Source: Acholeplasmataceae bacterium (lineage in GTDB: Bacteria; Bacillota; Negativicutes; Acidaminococcales; Acidaminococcaceae). From it: a stretch of DNA of 26,079 bases. The stretch lies in contig JAAYIB010000047.1 of assembly GCA_012744295.1 (NCBI GenBank), positions 1 through 26,079 on the forward strand, written 5' to 3'. Within the stretch, counting starts at the first letter, position 1; the number at the start of each line of letters is the position of its first letter. The notes beneath the pieces are model-generated. The model was not told the origin of the DNA and did no database searches. It was given only the letters and a program-made list of their open reading frames with translations. This document shows positions 7,288-15,318 of the stretch, one piece after another. Made by a program: the position numbers and the translations under genes.

Positions 7288-8028
7288 ATGCCCGGGCTGT
7301 CGGCAACTGAGAGGCTGGATTCCCTGCCAGGCTGCGGTTATAAAATATGGCAATGCAGCAGGGAGTTTTGCTTTACTACGGACGCCGTTTTTCTTGCATC
7401 CTTTCCTTACCTCGTCAAGCGTGCCAGAGTGCTCGAACTTGGGTCGGGTACGGGTGCCGTCAGTTTGCTCCTGGCCGCGCGGGGAGCGGCGACAGTGGTC
7501 GGCGTTGACTGTAACGAGCACGTCGTTGAGCTGATGAGGCGAAGCATCAGGGAAAACAAGCTCGAGGACAGTGTTGCCGCTGTTCTTGGAGATATCCGCA
7601 GCCTGAAGGGCAGTTTTGCCGCGGAAAGCTTCAACCTTGTCGTGGCCAATCCTCCTTACCGCAACAGCGGCAGGATGAGGCGTTTCGGCCGCGCAGCCTG
7701 TCACGAGGTGACGGCGGACCTAAACGACTTCTTCCGGACGGCGGCCTATATGGTAAAGTATCGCGGACGTTTCGCCCTGGTGCAGCTGCCCGAACGTTTT
7801 ACCGAGGCGCTTTCCCTGGCGTCCAAATACGGCTTTGAGCTTAAGCGGCTGCAATGGGTGCATGCGTTTGCCGACAAACCGGCCTGGGTCTTTCTGGCGG
7901 AATTCGTCAAAGGAGGTTCGCCGGGGCTGACGGTGCTGGAGCCCTTGGTGATGTACAATTCGGATGGCAGCCACAGCAGGCAGACCTTGCTCTGTTACGG
8001 TATGGCCGGGGAGGAAGAAGGGCAATGA
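7288..8028 (+). CDS. tRNA1(Val) (adenine-37-N6)-methyltransferase-like (YabB/TrmN6)
   Basis: This 246-residue class I SAM-dependent methyltransferase has the SAM-binding motif VLELGSGTG (G52-G56), an acidic residue at the end of strand 2 (GVDCNE) and the catalytic NPPY motif (121-124) typical of N6-adenine methylases. The N-terminal YKIWQCSREFCFTTDAVFLA resembles the YabB/YfiC group, in which a Q.....F.FG/TTDA..L pattern is conserved. Location between ricT and rsmI matches yabB in Bacillus; the GIY-YIG gene yazA that separates yabB and rsmI there is missing. The target base (A37 of a tRNA) is inferred from the family. The start ATG has GAGG only 4 bases upstream, so initiation may be modest. 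Confidence 0.87.
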   Translation: MPGLSATERLDSLPGCGYKIWQCSREFCFTTDAVFLASFPYLVKRARVLELGSGTGAVSLLLAARGAATVVGVDCNEHVVELMRRSIRENKLEDSVAAVLGDIRSLKGSFAAESFNLVVANPPYRNSGRMRRFGRAACHEVTADLNDFFRTAAYMVKYRGRFALVQLPERFTEALSLASKYGFELKRLQWVHAFADKPAWVFLAEFVKGGSPGLTVLEPLVMYNSDGSHSRQTLLCYGMAGEEEGQ

Positions 8029-8885
8029 AACAGGATGAGCCGGGCACTCTGTATTTATGTGCGACGCCCATTGGGAATCTGAAGGATATAACGGCGCGCG
8101 CGGTGCAAACGCTGTCAGCGGCTGACGTGATTGCGGCCGAAGACACAAGGCACACTCGGCAGCTGCTGACGCATTTAGGCATCCGCGCCGCCCTCGTAAG
8201 CTATCACGAACACAACAAGGACAAGCAGGGGCCGCTCTTGCTCGCACAGCTTGAGGAAGGAAAAGACGTGGCGCTTGTCAGCGACGCGGGTTTTCCCGGC
8301 ATAGCCGACCCCGGCGAGCATCTGGCAAGGCTGGCGATAGCGTCAGGCATTAAGGTGGTGCCGATACCGGGAGCCAATGCGGCGCTCTGTGCGCTGATTG
8401 CGTCCGGTCTGCCGTCGTCACCGTTCTTTTTCGGCGGTTTCTTGCCGAAAAGCAAAAAGAACCGCCGGCAGCAGCTCGGGACTTGGGAAAAAATTCCGGC
8501 CACGATCGTTTTGTATGAGGCCCCTCATCGGGTCAAAGAGGTTCTAAAAGACATTCTGGCCGCCTGGGGTGACAGGCGCCTGGCCATAGGCAGGGAATTG
8601 ACCAAGCTGCATGAGGAGTTTTTCCGCGGTACGGTTTCAGAAGCGTTAGGCTGGCTGGAAAAGCAGCCGCCCAGAGGAGAGTTCTCCCTTGTCATCGCAG
8701 CGCCTACGGAGGTCCCGGTTGAAGCAAGCGCTGATGAGGACGACGTGCTTGCGCAGGTGAGACGGATGATTGCCGAGGGCACTCCGAAAAAAGAAGCTCT
8801 GCAAAGAGCAGCCAAAGAGAGCAAAATTCCCAGGAGGAAATTATACAATAGATTAATCTTAGCCGAAGAAGGGGAAAAAGAATGA
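8025..8885 (+). CDS. rsmI: 16S rRNA (cytidine-1402-2'-O)-methyltransferase
   Basis: RsmI methylates the ribose of C1402 in the decoding centre of 16S rRNA. The 286-residue protein is of the tetrapyrrole-methylase fold: LYLCATPIGNLKDIT at the N terminus, AAEDTRHTRQLL, LVSDAGFPGIADPG, PIPGANAALCALIASGLP and EFSLVIA are all family hallmarks. The C-terminal helix bundle ends IPRRKLYNRLI, as is usual. The start ATG 8025 overlaps the stop of the preceding methyltransferase (ATGA) with AGGAAG upstream, and its own stop overlaps metG in the same way, so translation is probably coupled through the three genes. Confidence 0.96.
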   Translation: MKQDEPGTLYLCATPIGNLKDITARAVQTLSAADVIAAEDTRHTRQLLTHLGIRAALVSYHEHNKDKQGPLLLAQLEEGKDVALVSDAGFPGIADPGEHLARLAIASGIKVVPIPGANAALCALIASGLPSSPFFFGGFLPKSKKNRRQQLGTWEKIPATIVLYEAPHRVKEVLKDILAAWGDRRLAIGRELTKLHEEFFRGTVSEALGWLEKQPPRGEFSLVIAAPTEVPVEASADEDDVLAQVRRMIAEGTPKKEALQRAAKESKIPRRKLYNRLILAEEGEKE

Positions 8886-10831
8886 CGAAACCAAGTTTTT
8901 ACATCACGACTCCGATTTATTATCCCAGCGACAACTTGCACATAGGTCATGCCTATTGCACGACGATTGCCGACAGCATAGCACGCTATCGCCGTGCAGC
9001 GGGCTATGAAGTTTTCTTCCTGACGGGCAGCGACGAACACGGCCAGAAGATACAGCGCAAGGCAGAGGAAAAGGGTGTGACGCCGCTGCAGTACGTGGAC
9101 GCGATTGTAGCGAACTTCAGGCTTCTGTGGGAAAAGCTTGGCATCAGCAACGATGATTTTGTTCGCACGAGCGAAGAACGCCACGAAAAAGTGGTGCAGG
9201 CCATCATGCAGAAGATATATGACCAGGGTGATATTTACAAGAAAAATTATGAGGGCCTGTATTGTGTGCCGTGCGAGTCTTATTGGCTGGAGCGTCAGCT
9301 GACTCAGGGCAATTGCCCCGACTGCGGACGACCGGTCGAGAAGATGCAGGAAGAAAGCTATTTCTTTAAGCTCTCCAAATATCAGGACAGTCTGCTTCGG
9401 CACATCGAGGAGAACCCGGATTTCATTCAGCCTGCTTCCCGGCGCAACGAAATGATTAATTTCATCAAGCAGGGACTGGAAGACCTTTGCATCACAAGAA
9501 CAACCTTCGACTGGGGCATCAAGGTCCCTTTTGATGACAAACACGTGGTTTACGTCTGGTTTGACGCCTTGCTTAATTACTTCACGGGCATCGGCTATGG
9601 CGCCGACGAAGAAAAGTTCAAAAAATTCTGGCCGGCCAGCCTGCATCTTGTGGGCAAGGAAATTGTCCGTTTCCATACCGTTATCTGGCCGATTATGCTG
9701 ATGGCGATGGGCGTGGAGCTGCCGAAACAGGTCTACGGTCACGGCTGGCTTGTGGTCGAGGGAGACAAGATGTCCAAATCGAAGGGCAACGTCATTGACC
9801 CGCTGTCTTTGATCGACGAATTCGGCGCCGATGCCATCAGGTATTTTCTGCTGCGTGAAATCAACATGGGCAGCGATGGGAATTTTTCGCGGGACGCCTT
9901 GATTATCCGCACCAATGCCGATTTGGCTAACGACCTCGGAAACCTGCTGCATCGGACCGTAAGTATGATAGAAAAGTACCACGGCGGAGTTGTTCATAAG
10001 AAAGCCGCGGCGGAGGAAATAGATGCCGGTCTGGCAGCGCTGACGGAGCAAACCGTCCGCGACTACCGCGAAGCAATGGACAGGCTGGAAATCAATGCCG
10101 CCATCAAGGCGGTGTGGGCATTGATCAGCCGCACCAACAAATACATCGACGAGACGGGACCCTGGCTTCTGGCCAAAGACGCCGCCAAGGCGGAAAGACT
10201 TGAGGCGGTTATGTACAACCTCGCGGAAGTACTGAGGATAGTCTCGATACTGATCCAGCCCTTCGTGCCGCGGACAAGCCCGAAGATCTTTGCCCAGTTA
10301 GGACTTGCGGCAAATGGAGCGTTCCTTCTGCAAGACGCAGTTTGGGGAGGCCTTGCGGATGGTACGAGAGTCGCAAAGGGCGAGCCGATTTATCCCCGGA
10401 TTGAGATAAACGAGGAGGGACTGACGGTAAATGCCCCAACGAAGAAAACCGCCGAAGGGGCCGGTGCGCGGGAAGCAAGCAAGGAAGAAGCGCCATGCGC
10501 CGAAATGCCCGAAATAATTATTGAAGACTTTGCCAAAATAGATTTGCGCGTTGCGACAATTCTGACGGCGGCAAGAGTTCCGAAAACCGATAAGCTGATG
10601 AAGCTTACTGTAAAAATCGGCGAGGAGGAACGCACCATAGTTTCCGGCATCGCCCAGCATTACACGGAGGAAGAGCTGGCGGGCAGAAACGTTATCGTTA
10701 TTGCCAACCTGAAGGCAGCCAAGCTGCGCGGCATAGAATCCCGCGGTATGCTGCTCGCAGCTTCGGATGGTGAGGGACGGCTGGTCCTGGCCGATGCGCC
10801 GGGGATTGCCTCCGGCAGCAAGGTGAAATGA
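8882..10831 (+). CDS. metG: Methionyl-tRNA synthetase with C-terminal tRNA-binding domain
   Basis: MetRS charges tRNA-Met for initiation and elongation. The 649-residue class I enzyme has HIGH at 20-23 (in YPSDNLHIGHAY), the KMSKS loop at 296-300 and a single zinc knuckle with C128, C131, C145 and C148 (CVPC..CPDC). A linker of about 30 charged and alanine-rich residues leads to a C-terminal EMAP/Trbp111-like domain (about 545-649; DFAKIDLRVATI to GSKVK) that binds tRNA and dimerises. This is the two-domain form common in Firmicutes. No T-box leader is present, since the gene is embedded in an operon and overlaps rsmI by four bases. Confidence 0.97.
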   Translation: MTKPSFYITTPIYYPSDNLHIGHAYCTTIADSIARYRRAAGYEVFFLTGSDEHGQKIQRKAEEKGVTPLQYVDAIVANFRLLWEKLGISNDDFVRTSEERHEKVVQAIMQKIYDQGDIYKKNYEGLYCVPCESYWLERQLTQGNCPDCGRPVEKMQEESYFFKLSKYQDSLLRHIEENPDFIQPASRRNEMINFIKQGLEDLCITRTTFDWGIKVPFDDKHVVYVWFDALLNYFTGIGYGADEEKFKKFWPASLHLVGKEIVRFHTVIWPIMLMAMGVELPKQVYGHGWLVVEGDKMSKSKGNVIDPLSLIDEFGADAIRYFLLREINMGSDGNFSRDALIIRTNADLANDLGNLLHRTVSMIEKYHGGVVHKKAAAEEIDAGLAALTEQTVRDYREAMDRLEINAAIKAVWALISRTNKYIDETGPWLLAKDAAKAERLEAVMYNLAEVLRIVSILIQPFVPRTSPKIFAQLGLAANGAFLLQDAVWGGLADGTRVAKGEPIYPRIEINEEGLTVNAPTKKTAEGAGAREASKEEAPCAEMPEIIIEDFAKIDLRVATILTAARVPKTDKLMKLTVKIGEEERTIVSGIAQHYTEEELAGRNVIVIANLKAAKLRGIESRGMLLAASDGEGRLVLADAPGIASGSKVK

Positions 10832-11610
10832 TGTTGAAGGCAAGGGTTTTTGATTCGCACGCACATATGGATTGCCCGCACTATGACGCGGACAGGGAAG
10901 AAGTCTTTGCGCGGCTGCGAGGAGAAATCGACGGCCTGATAAATCCCGGCTGCGATAACGAGTCTTCCCTCAAGGCGATCGGCTACGCCGAGACCTATGA
11001 CTTTGTCTATGCAGCTGTGGGTTGGCACCCGCAGGAAGTATTGAGGATGCAGGACGAGGATCTCGCCAGGCTGGAGGAATGGTCCGGCCATCCGAAGGTA
11101 GTTGCCATCGGCGAAATCGGCTTGGATTATTACTATGATGACTGCGCCCCGCGTCCGCTCCAAAGGAAACGGTTTATCGAGCAGCTCGACCTGGCAAGAA
11201 AAGTCGGCCTGCCGGTGATTATTCATGACCGTGACGCCCACGGAGATATGCTCGAGATTGTCGCGCGAGAGGGCAAGGGGCTTTCCGGTGTCTTCCACTG
11301 CTATTCCGGTTCGCTCGAAACGGCACGGGAGCTTTTGAAACTCGGCTTTTACCTCGGCTTCGGCGGCAGCAGCACCTTTAAGAACGCGCAGAAGCTTCGT
11401 GAGGTTCTGAAGCATGTTCCGGAAGACCGGCTTTTGTTCGAGACGGATTCGCCGTATCTGACTCCGATGCCCTACAGAGGCAGGAGAAATGATCCCGCCC
11501 ACACTCTCCTCGTCGCACAGAATGCCGCCCTTGTGCGAGGCGTTGAGCCGGAGGAACTAATCAGAAAGAGCTCGGAAAACGTCAGAAAGCTGTTTGACAA
11601 GATAAGGTAG
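10828..11610 (+). CDS. tatD: TatD-family metal-dependent deoxyribonuclease (YabD)
   Basis: TatD proteins are TIM-barrel metallohydrolases with 3'-5' DNase activity. The 260-residue protein has the metal ligands HAHMD (H11, H13), the bridging glutamate in AIGEIGLDYY, histidines in VIIHDRDAH and FHCYSG, and the aspartate of LLFETDSPYLTP. The first ATG overlaps the metG stop; the next codon (10831) is also ATG and is better spaced from AAGGTG (10820-10825), so the protein may be one residue shorter. It ends the operon: a strong terminator follows. The position after metG is the same as yabD in Bacillus. Confidence 0.95.
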   Translation: MMLKARVFDSHAHMDCPHYDADREEVFARLRGEIDGLINPGCDNESSLKAIGYAETYDFVYAAVGWHPQEVLRMQDEDLARLEEWSGHPKVVAIGEIGLDYYYDDCAPRPLQRKRFIEQLDLARKVGLPVIIHDRDAHGDMLEIVAREGKGLSGVFHCYSGSLETARELLKLGFYLGFGGSSTFKNAQKLREVLKHVPEDRLLFETDSPYLTPMPYRGRRNDPAHTLLVAQNAALVRGVEPEELIRKSSENVRKLFDKIR

Positions 11611-11620
11611 CATTACATCC

Positions 11621-11653
11621 AACTCGCAGAAACTAAAGTTTCTGCGAGTTTTT
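11621..11653 (+). terminator. Rho-independent terminator of the tmk-tatD operon
   Basis: ACTCGCAGAAAC (11622-11633) pairs perfectly with GTTTCTGCGAGT (11638-11649) around a TAAA loop, followed by a T run to 11653. Confidence 0.93.
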
Positions 11654-11686
11654 GTTACATTTGCCGCCTGCACTCTTTTGCATTGT

Positions 11687-11716
11687 TTGACATTCCAAAA
11701 ATGTGCGTGATATAAT
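11687..11716 (+). promoter_or_regulatory. Consensus promoter of the yabE-rnmV-rsmA operon
   Basis: Both hexamers match the sigma-A consensus exactly: TTGACA (11687-11692) and TATAAT (11711-11716), with an 18-bp spacer. TG at 11708-11709 adds an extended -10. The ATG lies 26 bases downstream of the -10. It is the best promoter in the window. Confidence 0.88.
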
Positions 11717-11742
11717 GCAATGACTTTTAAAGGAGGTTAACG

Positions 11743-12717
11743 ATGGAACTGAAAACTATCCTGAACCGTCCCCATAAGATGCTTTCTTTCGGTTTGTTGC
11801 TGCTTATTTCCATGTTTTTGCTGGGCTTTGTGGCAGCCAAGAAACAGATAACGATTTTGGCCGACGGCGACACGATAAAAATTGAAACCAGATCCTTTAA
11901 GCCTAAAAGCGCGTTGAAGGAGGCCGGAATCATTCTTGCGGATAATGACGGCTATCGCCTAATTAATAAGAAGAAGTTGGAAGACGGTGCAGCCATTGAG
12001 GTAATCCGTGCCATGCCCATCAAGGTTTGGCAGGAAGGGACAATGAAAGAGTATTCGATTGGCCGCGGTACGGTCAAGGAAGTGCTTGAGGCCTTGGACA
12101 TCGATTACAAGGGCAAAAAGGTTTTCCCCGCGCCTGAACAAAAACCGTCAGCAGGTCTGGAAATCTTGCTGCTTGCAAAGGACGCCAGGCTTGAGGAAGA
12201 GCGGCAGCCTATCCCGTTCTCCGTGGAAATGAAGCAAGACTCCCATCTTCCGCTTGACGAGGAAAGAACCATCGCGGAAGGAGTCACCGGCGAGAAACTG
12301 GTGACTTATTCCTATGTTGAAATCAATGGCCAAAAAGAGAAAAGAACGCTAAGCGAGACCGTATTGTCAAAACCGCAGCCGCGGATAGTGGCGGTCGGTA
12401 CCAACAGAACCATACAGACGTCGCGCGGGGCAGTCACCTATCGCGTGAAAAAGATTATGGAGGCTACGGCCTATACGTTGGAAGACGGTGACGGAGACGG
12501 CGTCACCTCAATAGGTCTGGTGCCTAAACGCGGCATCATTGCCGTAGATCCTGACGTCATCCCTTACGGCACCAAGGTTTATATTCCCGGCTACGGCTTC
12601 GCGATGGCCGGAGACTGCGGCGGAGCGATTGTCGGCAACCGCATCGATCTCTTTATGGACAGTTATCACGAGGCCATAACCTTTGGCCGTCGTAATGTTG
12701 AAATGTACATTCTCTAA
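11743..12717 (+). CDS. YabE-like cell-wall protein: DUF348, G5 and 3D domains
   Basis: This 324-residue protein is probably a membrane-anchored cell-wall enzyme related to Bacillus YabE and to resuscitation-promoting-factor-like proteins. It has a cytoplasmic basic start, one hydrophobic segment (13-32), two DUF348-like repeats (about 34-75 and 90-130), a G5-like domain (about 155-220, with GVTGEKLVTYSYVEINGQ) and a C-terminal 3D domain (238-324; MEATAYT, GIIAVDPDVIPYGTKVYI, GDCGGAIVGNRIDLFM). 3D domains are the catalytic double-psi barrels of lytic transglycosylases. AAAGGAGG lies 6 bases before the ATG. Its position before rnmV and rsmA is conserved in Firmicutes. Whether it cleaves peptidoglycan is inferred from the family. 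Confidence 0.9.
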   Translation: MELKTILNRPHKMLSFGLLLLISMFLLGFVAAKKQITILADGDTIKIETRSFKPKSALKEAGIILADNDGYRLINKKKLEDGAAIEVIRAMPIKVWQEGTMKEYSIGRGTVKEVLEALDIDYKGKKVFPAPEQKPSAGLEILLLAKDARLEEERQPIPFSVEMKQDSHLPLDEERTIAEGVTGEKLVTYSYVEINGQKEKRTLSETVLSKPQPRIVAVGTNRTIQTSRGAVTYRVKKIMEATAYTLEDGDGDGVTSIGLVPKRGIIAVDPDVIPYGTKVYIPGYGFAMAGDCGGAIVGNRIDLFMDSYHEAITFGRRNVEMYIL

Positions 12718-12738
12718 GCGACAGGAAGTGATAGGCGG

Positions 12739-13275
12739 GTGTTGAAGGAAGTTCTGATTGTCGAAGGCAAGATGGATACCGCAGCCGTCAAAAAGGCGCT
12801 CGAGGCGGAAACAATTGAAACAGGGGGCTTTACGCTGTCTCCTTCCACGCTGAGGAAAATCAGCGCCGCTTATGAAAAGAGGGGAATCATCATTCTGACC
12901 GATCCGGACGGTGCAGGCGAAAGAATCAGGAAATACCTGACGGAACGCTTCCCACTGGCGAGTCAGGCCTTTGTGCCGAAAATGGCCGCGACGGCAAACA
13001 ACGACGTCGGTATCGAACAGGCTCCGCCTGACGCGATCAGGCTGGCCCTCTCCAAAGTGCGCTTTCACGAAATCGAGCCCCGGTTTGAATTTTCCAACCG
13101 GGACTTGTTTGTTTCCCGGCTGTCCGGCTGTCCGGAAGCCGCACAGCGCCGTGACCGGCTCGGCTTATTGCTGGGACTTGGCTATGCCAACGCCAAGCAA
13201 TTTTTGTCAAGATTAAACAACTACGGCGTGACGCGGCAGGAATTCGCTGACGCACTGGCGCAAATCGAGGTATGA
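12739..13275 (+). CDS. rnmV: Ribonuclease M5
   Basis: RNase M5 performs the final maturation of 5S rRNA in Firmicutes. The 178-residue protein starts with a TOPRIM domain: E9 in LIVEGKMDT, and D55/D57 in ILTDPDGAGE, are the expected metal-binding acidic residues. The C-terminal half (about 95-178) is the small M5-specific domain. Start choice: GTG 12739 has AGGAAG 10 bases upstream; TTG 12742 is a possible alternative one codon later. It lies 21 bases after the 3D-domain gene and 1 base before rsmA, the same arrangement as in Bacillus. Confidence 0.93.
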   Translation: MLKEVLIVEGKMDTAAVKKALEAETIETGGFTLSPSTLRKISAAYEKRGIIILTDPDGAGERIRKYLTERFPLASQAFVPKMAATANNDVGIEQAPPDAIRLALSKVRFHEIEPRFEFSNRDLFVSRLSGCPEAAQRRDRLGLLLGLGYANAKQFLSRLNNYGVTRQEFADALAQIEV

Positions 13276-13276
13276 G

Positions 13277-14134
13277 ATGGAGCAGCCGATAATTGCTAAA
13301 AGAGAAGTTACCAGACATATTTTAAAGGCGCACAATCTGCGGGCCGATAAGAGGCTTGGCCAGAATTTCCTGATTGACGAGAAAATCGTAAAAAAAATTG
13401 TCGAGGCGGCAGAACTCAAAGCGTCCGACACCGTCCTGGAAGTCGGGCCGGGTATCGGCACGCTGACGCAGGGGCTTGCCCTTACGGGAGCGAGCGTAGT
13501 TGCCGTGGAATTGGACAAGCGCCTTCTGCCGGTTCTGGCGAAAACGCTGGGAAGCTATGAAAACGTCAATATAATTAATGAAGATATTTTGAAGCTTGAC
13601 ATTCTTTCCGCAGTGGGCGGCAAGAGCTTCAAGGCCGTTGCCAATCTGCCCTACTACATAACGACGCCGATTATCTTTAGTCTGCTTGAGCAAAAGCTGC
13701 CGCTGGAATTATTGGTGGTGATGGTGCAAAGGGAGGTCGCGGAGCGCATGGTTGCTGAGCCGGGAGGGAAAGAATACGGGGCGCTGTCGGTTGCAATCAA
13801 CTATTACACCGAACCCCGGATTGCTTTTTTGGTTCCGCCCGACTCCTTTGTTCCCGCACCGGCAGTCGATTCCGCGGTCATAGTCTGCAGACGCAGGAAG
13901 CTGCCGCCCGTGGAAGTCAATGACGAGAAGCTGTTCTTCCGCGTTGTCAAGGCCGCTTTTTCCGTACGCAGGAAGATGCTGAGCAATGCCTTGCGTAACA
14001 TGGGATTGTCTCCGGAACGAACCAATTTCTGGCTGGAGAAGGCAGGAATTGACGGCAGAAGAAGGGGAGAGACTCTGTCCCTTGCGGAGTTCGCCGCGCT
14101 GGCAAATTCCTTCGAGCAAGCGAAAAACAGTTAA
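13277..14134 (+). CDS. rsmA: 16S rRNA (adenine-1518/1519-N6) dimethyltransferase
   Basis: RsmA (KsgA) dimethylates the two adjacent adenines in helix 45 of 16S rRNA during small-subunit assembly. The 285-residue protein has LGQNFLID near the N terminus, the SAM motif LEVGPGIGTLT, an acidic strand-2 end (VELDKRL) and the catalytic NLPYY at 123-127, followed by the family sequence VMVQREVAERM. The C-terminal helical domain (about 205-285) is complete. It is the last gene of the operon and is followed after the stop codon by a strong terminator. Confidence 0.97.
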   Translation: MEQPIIAKREVTRHILKAHNLRADKRLGQNFLIDEKIVKKIVEAAELKASDTVLEVGPGIGTLTQGLALTGASVVAVELDKRLLPVLAKTLGSYENVNIINEDILKLDILSAVGGKSFKAVANLPYYITTPIIFSLLEQKLPLELLVVMVQREVAERMVAEPGGKEYGALSVAINYYTEPRIAFLVPPDSFVPAPAVDSAVIVCRRRKLPPVEVNDEKLFFRVVKAAFSVRRKMLSNALRNMGLSPERTNFWLEKAGIDGRRRGETLSLAEFAALANSFEQAKNS

Positions 14135-14184
14135 AAAACGCAGGACGCAAATCCGCTGTTACGGAATTTGCGTCCTGCGTTTTT
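14135..14184. terminator. Bidirectional terminator shared by rsmA and the small minus-strand gene
   Basis: A long hairpin begins right after the rsmA stop: AAAACGCAGGACGCAAAT-CCG pairs with CGG-(A)-ATTTGCGTCCTGCGTTTT, with one bulged A, and ends in five T on the plus strand. Read on the minus strand it ends in six T (14138-14133). It therefore can stop rsmA transcription and also the convergent small transcript starting near 14298. Confidence 0.92.
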
Positions 14185-14212
14185 GCGTTTCTTGTCCTGT
14201 TTCCTGCATAAA

Positions 14213-14272
14213 TCAGCGTACCAGATAAAAATGCGTGTTAATCAAAGCCTGGAAAAATTTTTTAAAAGTCAT
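14213..14272 (-). CDS. Candidate small protein gene, 19 residues
   Basis: The minus strand encodes MTFKKFFQALINTHFYLVR followed by TGA. I know no family for it. The start codon has AAAGGGAGGA upstream (GGGAGGA 14285-14279) at 6-base spacing, one of the best Shine-Dalgarno sites in the window. An extended -10 promoter with a near-consensus -35 lies in front, and a strong terminator follows 28 bases after the stop. The predicted mRNA is about 165 bases. The peptide is basic and rich in aromatic and aliphatic residues (five F/Y), and would suit a short amphipathic or membrane-touching helix. It is too short for standard gene finders. A regulatory RNA with an incidental ORF is the main alternative. 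Confidence 0.65.
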   Translation of the reverse strand: MTFKKFFQALINTHFYLVR

Positions 14273-14278
14273 GCCGCT

Positions 14279-14285
14279 TCCTCCC
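14279..14285 (-). promoter_or_regulatory. Ribosome-binding site of the 19-residue ORF
   Basis: On the minus strand GGGAGGA lies 6 bases before ATG 14272. It is the main reason to regard this ORF as translated. Confidence 0.7.
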
Positions 14286-14304
14286 TTTATTACCTTATGG
14301 GCCG

Positions 14305-14333
14305 ATTATAACACGATGGATATATTTTGTCCA
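14305..14333 (-). promoter_or_regulatory. Promoter of the small minus-strand gene
   Basis: On the minus strand the -35 is TGGACA (14333-14328) and the -10 is TATAAT (14310-14305), with a 17-bp spacer and a TG at 14313-14312 (extended -10 TGTTATAAT). The expected start of transcription is near 14298, giving a leader of about 26 bases. Confidence 0.78.
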
Positions 14334-14365
14334 GTATGGACTGAAAATGTCCCAAAAAGTAAAGG

Positions 14366-14412
14366 AAACAAAAAACGGGCTGTCTGCTTCATTTCTGAAG
14401 TCAGGCAGCCCG
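14366..14412 (-). terminator. Terminator of the yitT-family gene
   Basis: On the minus strand, CGGGCTGCCTG pairs with CAGACAGCCCG (one non-Watson-Crick position), an inner CTTCA-GAAA-TGAAG closes the loop, and a T-rich tail follows (14375-14366). It separates the membrane-protein gene from the small gene downstream. Confidence 0.88.
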
Positions 14413-14418
14413 GCTCTA

Positions 14419-15282
14419 TTATTTTTTTGGTATTTTCTTTATATCGCTGGTCGATGTGAAGCCGCGCCCCATGACGTCGGCAACGTCATGTATGATCATA
14501 AAGGCATTGGGGTCGATGGTGCTGACGATGGCCTTAATTTGCGCCATCTGCGTCATTTTGGCGACAACGAGCAGTATTTCGCGCGGCTGCCGCGTGTAGG
14601 CGCCCTCGCCATGGAGAAAGGTTACTCCTCGGCCGACGACTTTGATAATTTCGTCCGCAATATCCTGTGAGCTTTTGCTGATGATGATTATGTTTTTCTT
14701 ATAGTCGAAGCCGTCGGTAAAGGTATTTGCGACCTTGAACCATATAAAAGAAGCAAGCAGGGTGTAAAGTGCGGGTTCCAGCCCAAAGAGCGCGGCAGCG
14801 GCACCCATGACCAGGATGTTGAGAACGAAGCCGGGGGTGCTGATTGCGGTGCTGTAGTATTTGTTGCAAATCGCCCCGATAATATCCGTTCCGCCGCTGC
14901 TGCTGCCGACCCTGTAAAGCATCGCGGCTCCGATTCCGCTCAGGGTTCCGCCGGCGATACAGGACAGGAGCACGTCGCGTACCGGGGAAAGAGGAGCCAG
15001 GAAGCTGAAGAAGTCAAGCGAGAAGGAGTATGCCAGCATGCCGAACAGTGCTGTCACAGGATAGGTGGGTTCCATGAACCGATAGGCGAGATAAAAAAGC
15101 GGGACGTTAAGAAGCAGCATAACAAAACCGATAGGCAAATCAAAGAGATAGTAAAGCATGATGGCAATGCCGCTGATGCCGCCGCTCAATAGCTTATGGG
15201 GTATGAAGAAGGCATTGACGGCCACCCCCATCAGAACACAGCCGGCCGCGGTCATCAAATGTTGAACAAGGTATCTGCGCAT
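14419..15282 (-). CDS. YitT-family membrane protein (DUF161 + DUF2179)
   Basis: This 287-residue integral membrane protein belongs to the YitT/DUF161 family, whose substrate is unknown. About five to six hydrophobic helices cover residues 8-200, with the family sequences FFIPHKLLSGGISGIAIMLYY and YRVGSSSGGTDIIGAICNKY. The C-terminal cytoplasmic part (about 205-287) is the DUF2179 domain, visible as IIIISKSSQDIADEII, GRGVTFLHGEGAYTRQPREILLVV and DPNAFMIIHDVADVMGRGF. GGAGGA lies 9 bases before the ATG. It is the only long minus-strand gene of the window, inserted between rsmA and ispE with its own promoter and terminator. A role as transporter is inferred only from topology. Confidence 0.9.
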   Translation of the reverse strand: MRRYLVQHLMTAAGCVLMGVAVNAFFIPHKLLSGGISGIAIMLYYLFDLPIGFVMLLLNVPLFYLAYRFMEPTYPVTALFGMLAYSFSLDFFSFLAPLSPVRDVLLSCIAGGTLSGIGAAMLYRVGSSSGGTDIIGAICNKYYSTAISTPGFVLNILVMGAAAALFGLEPALYTLLASFIWFKVANTFTDGFDYKKNIIIISKSSQDIADEIIKVVGRGVTFLHGEGAYTRQPREILLVVAKMTQMAQIKAIVSTIDPNAFMIIHDVADVMGRGFTSTSDIKKIPKK

Positions 15283-15318
15283 AGGCGTAAATCCTCCATA
15301 TTTTAAGTAGCTACGGAT

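Noticed and set aside
8885..8900. T-box leader for metG
   Set aside because: metG overlaps rsmI by four bases and has no leader.
8525..10051. 508-codon open frame on the minus strand
   Set aside because: It lies opposite rsmI and metG, has no ribosome-binding site or family motif, and results from the codon bias of the true genes.
14347..14670. 107-codon open frame on the plus strand
   Set aside because: Antisense to the yitT-family gene and its terminator; no ribosome-binding site or promoter found.
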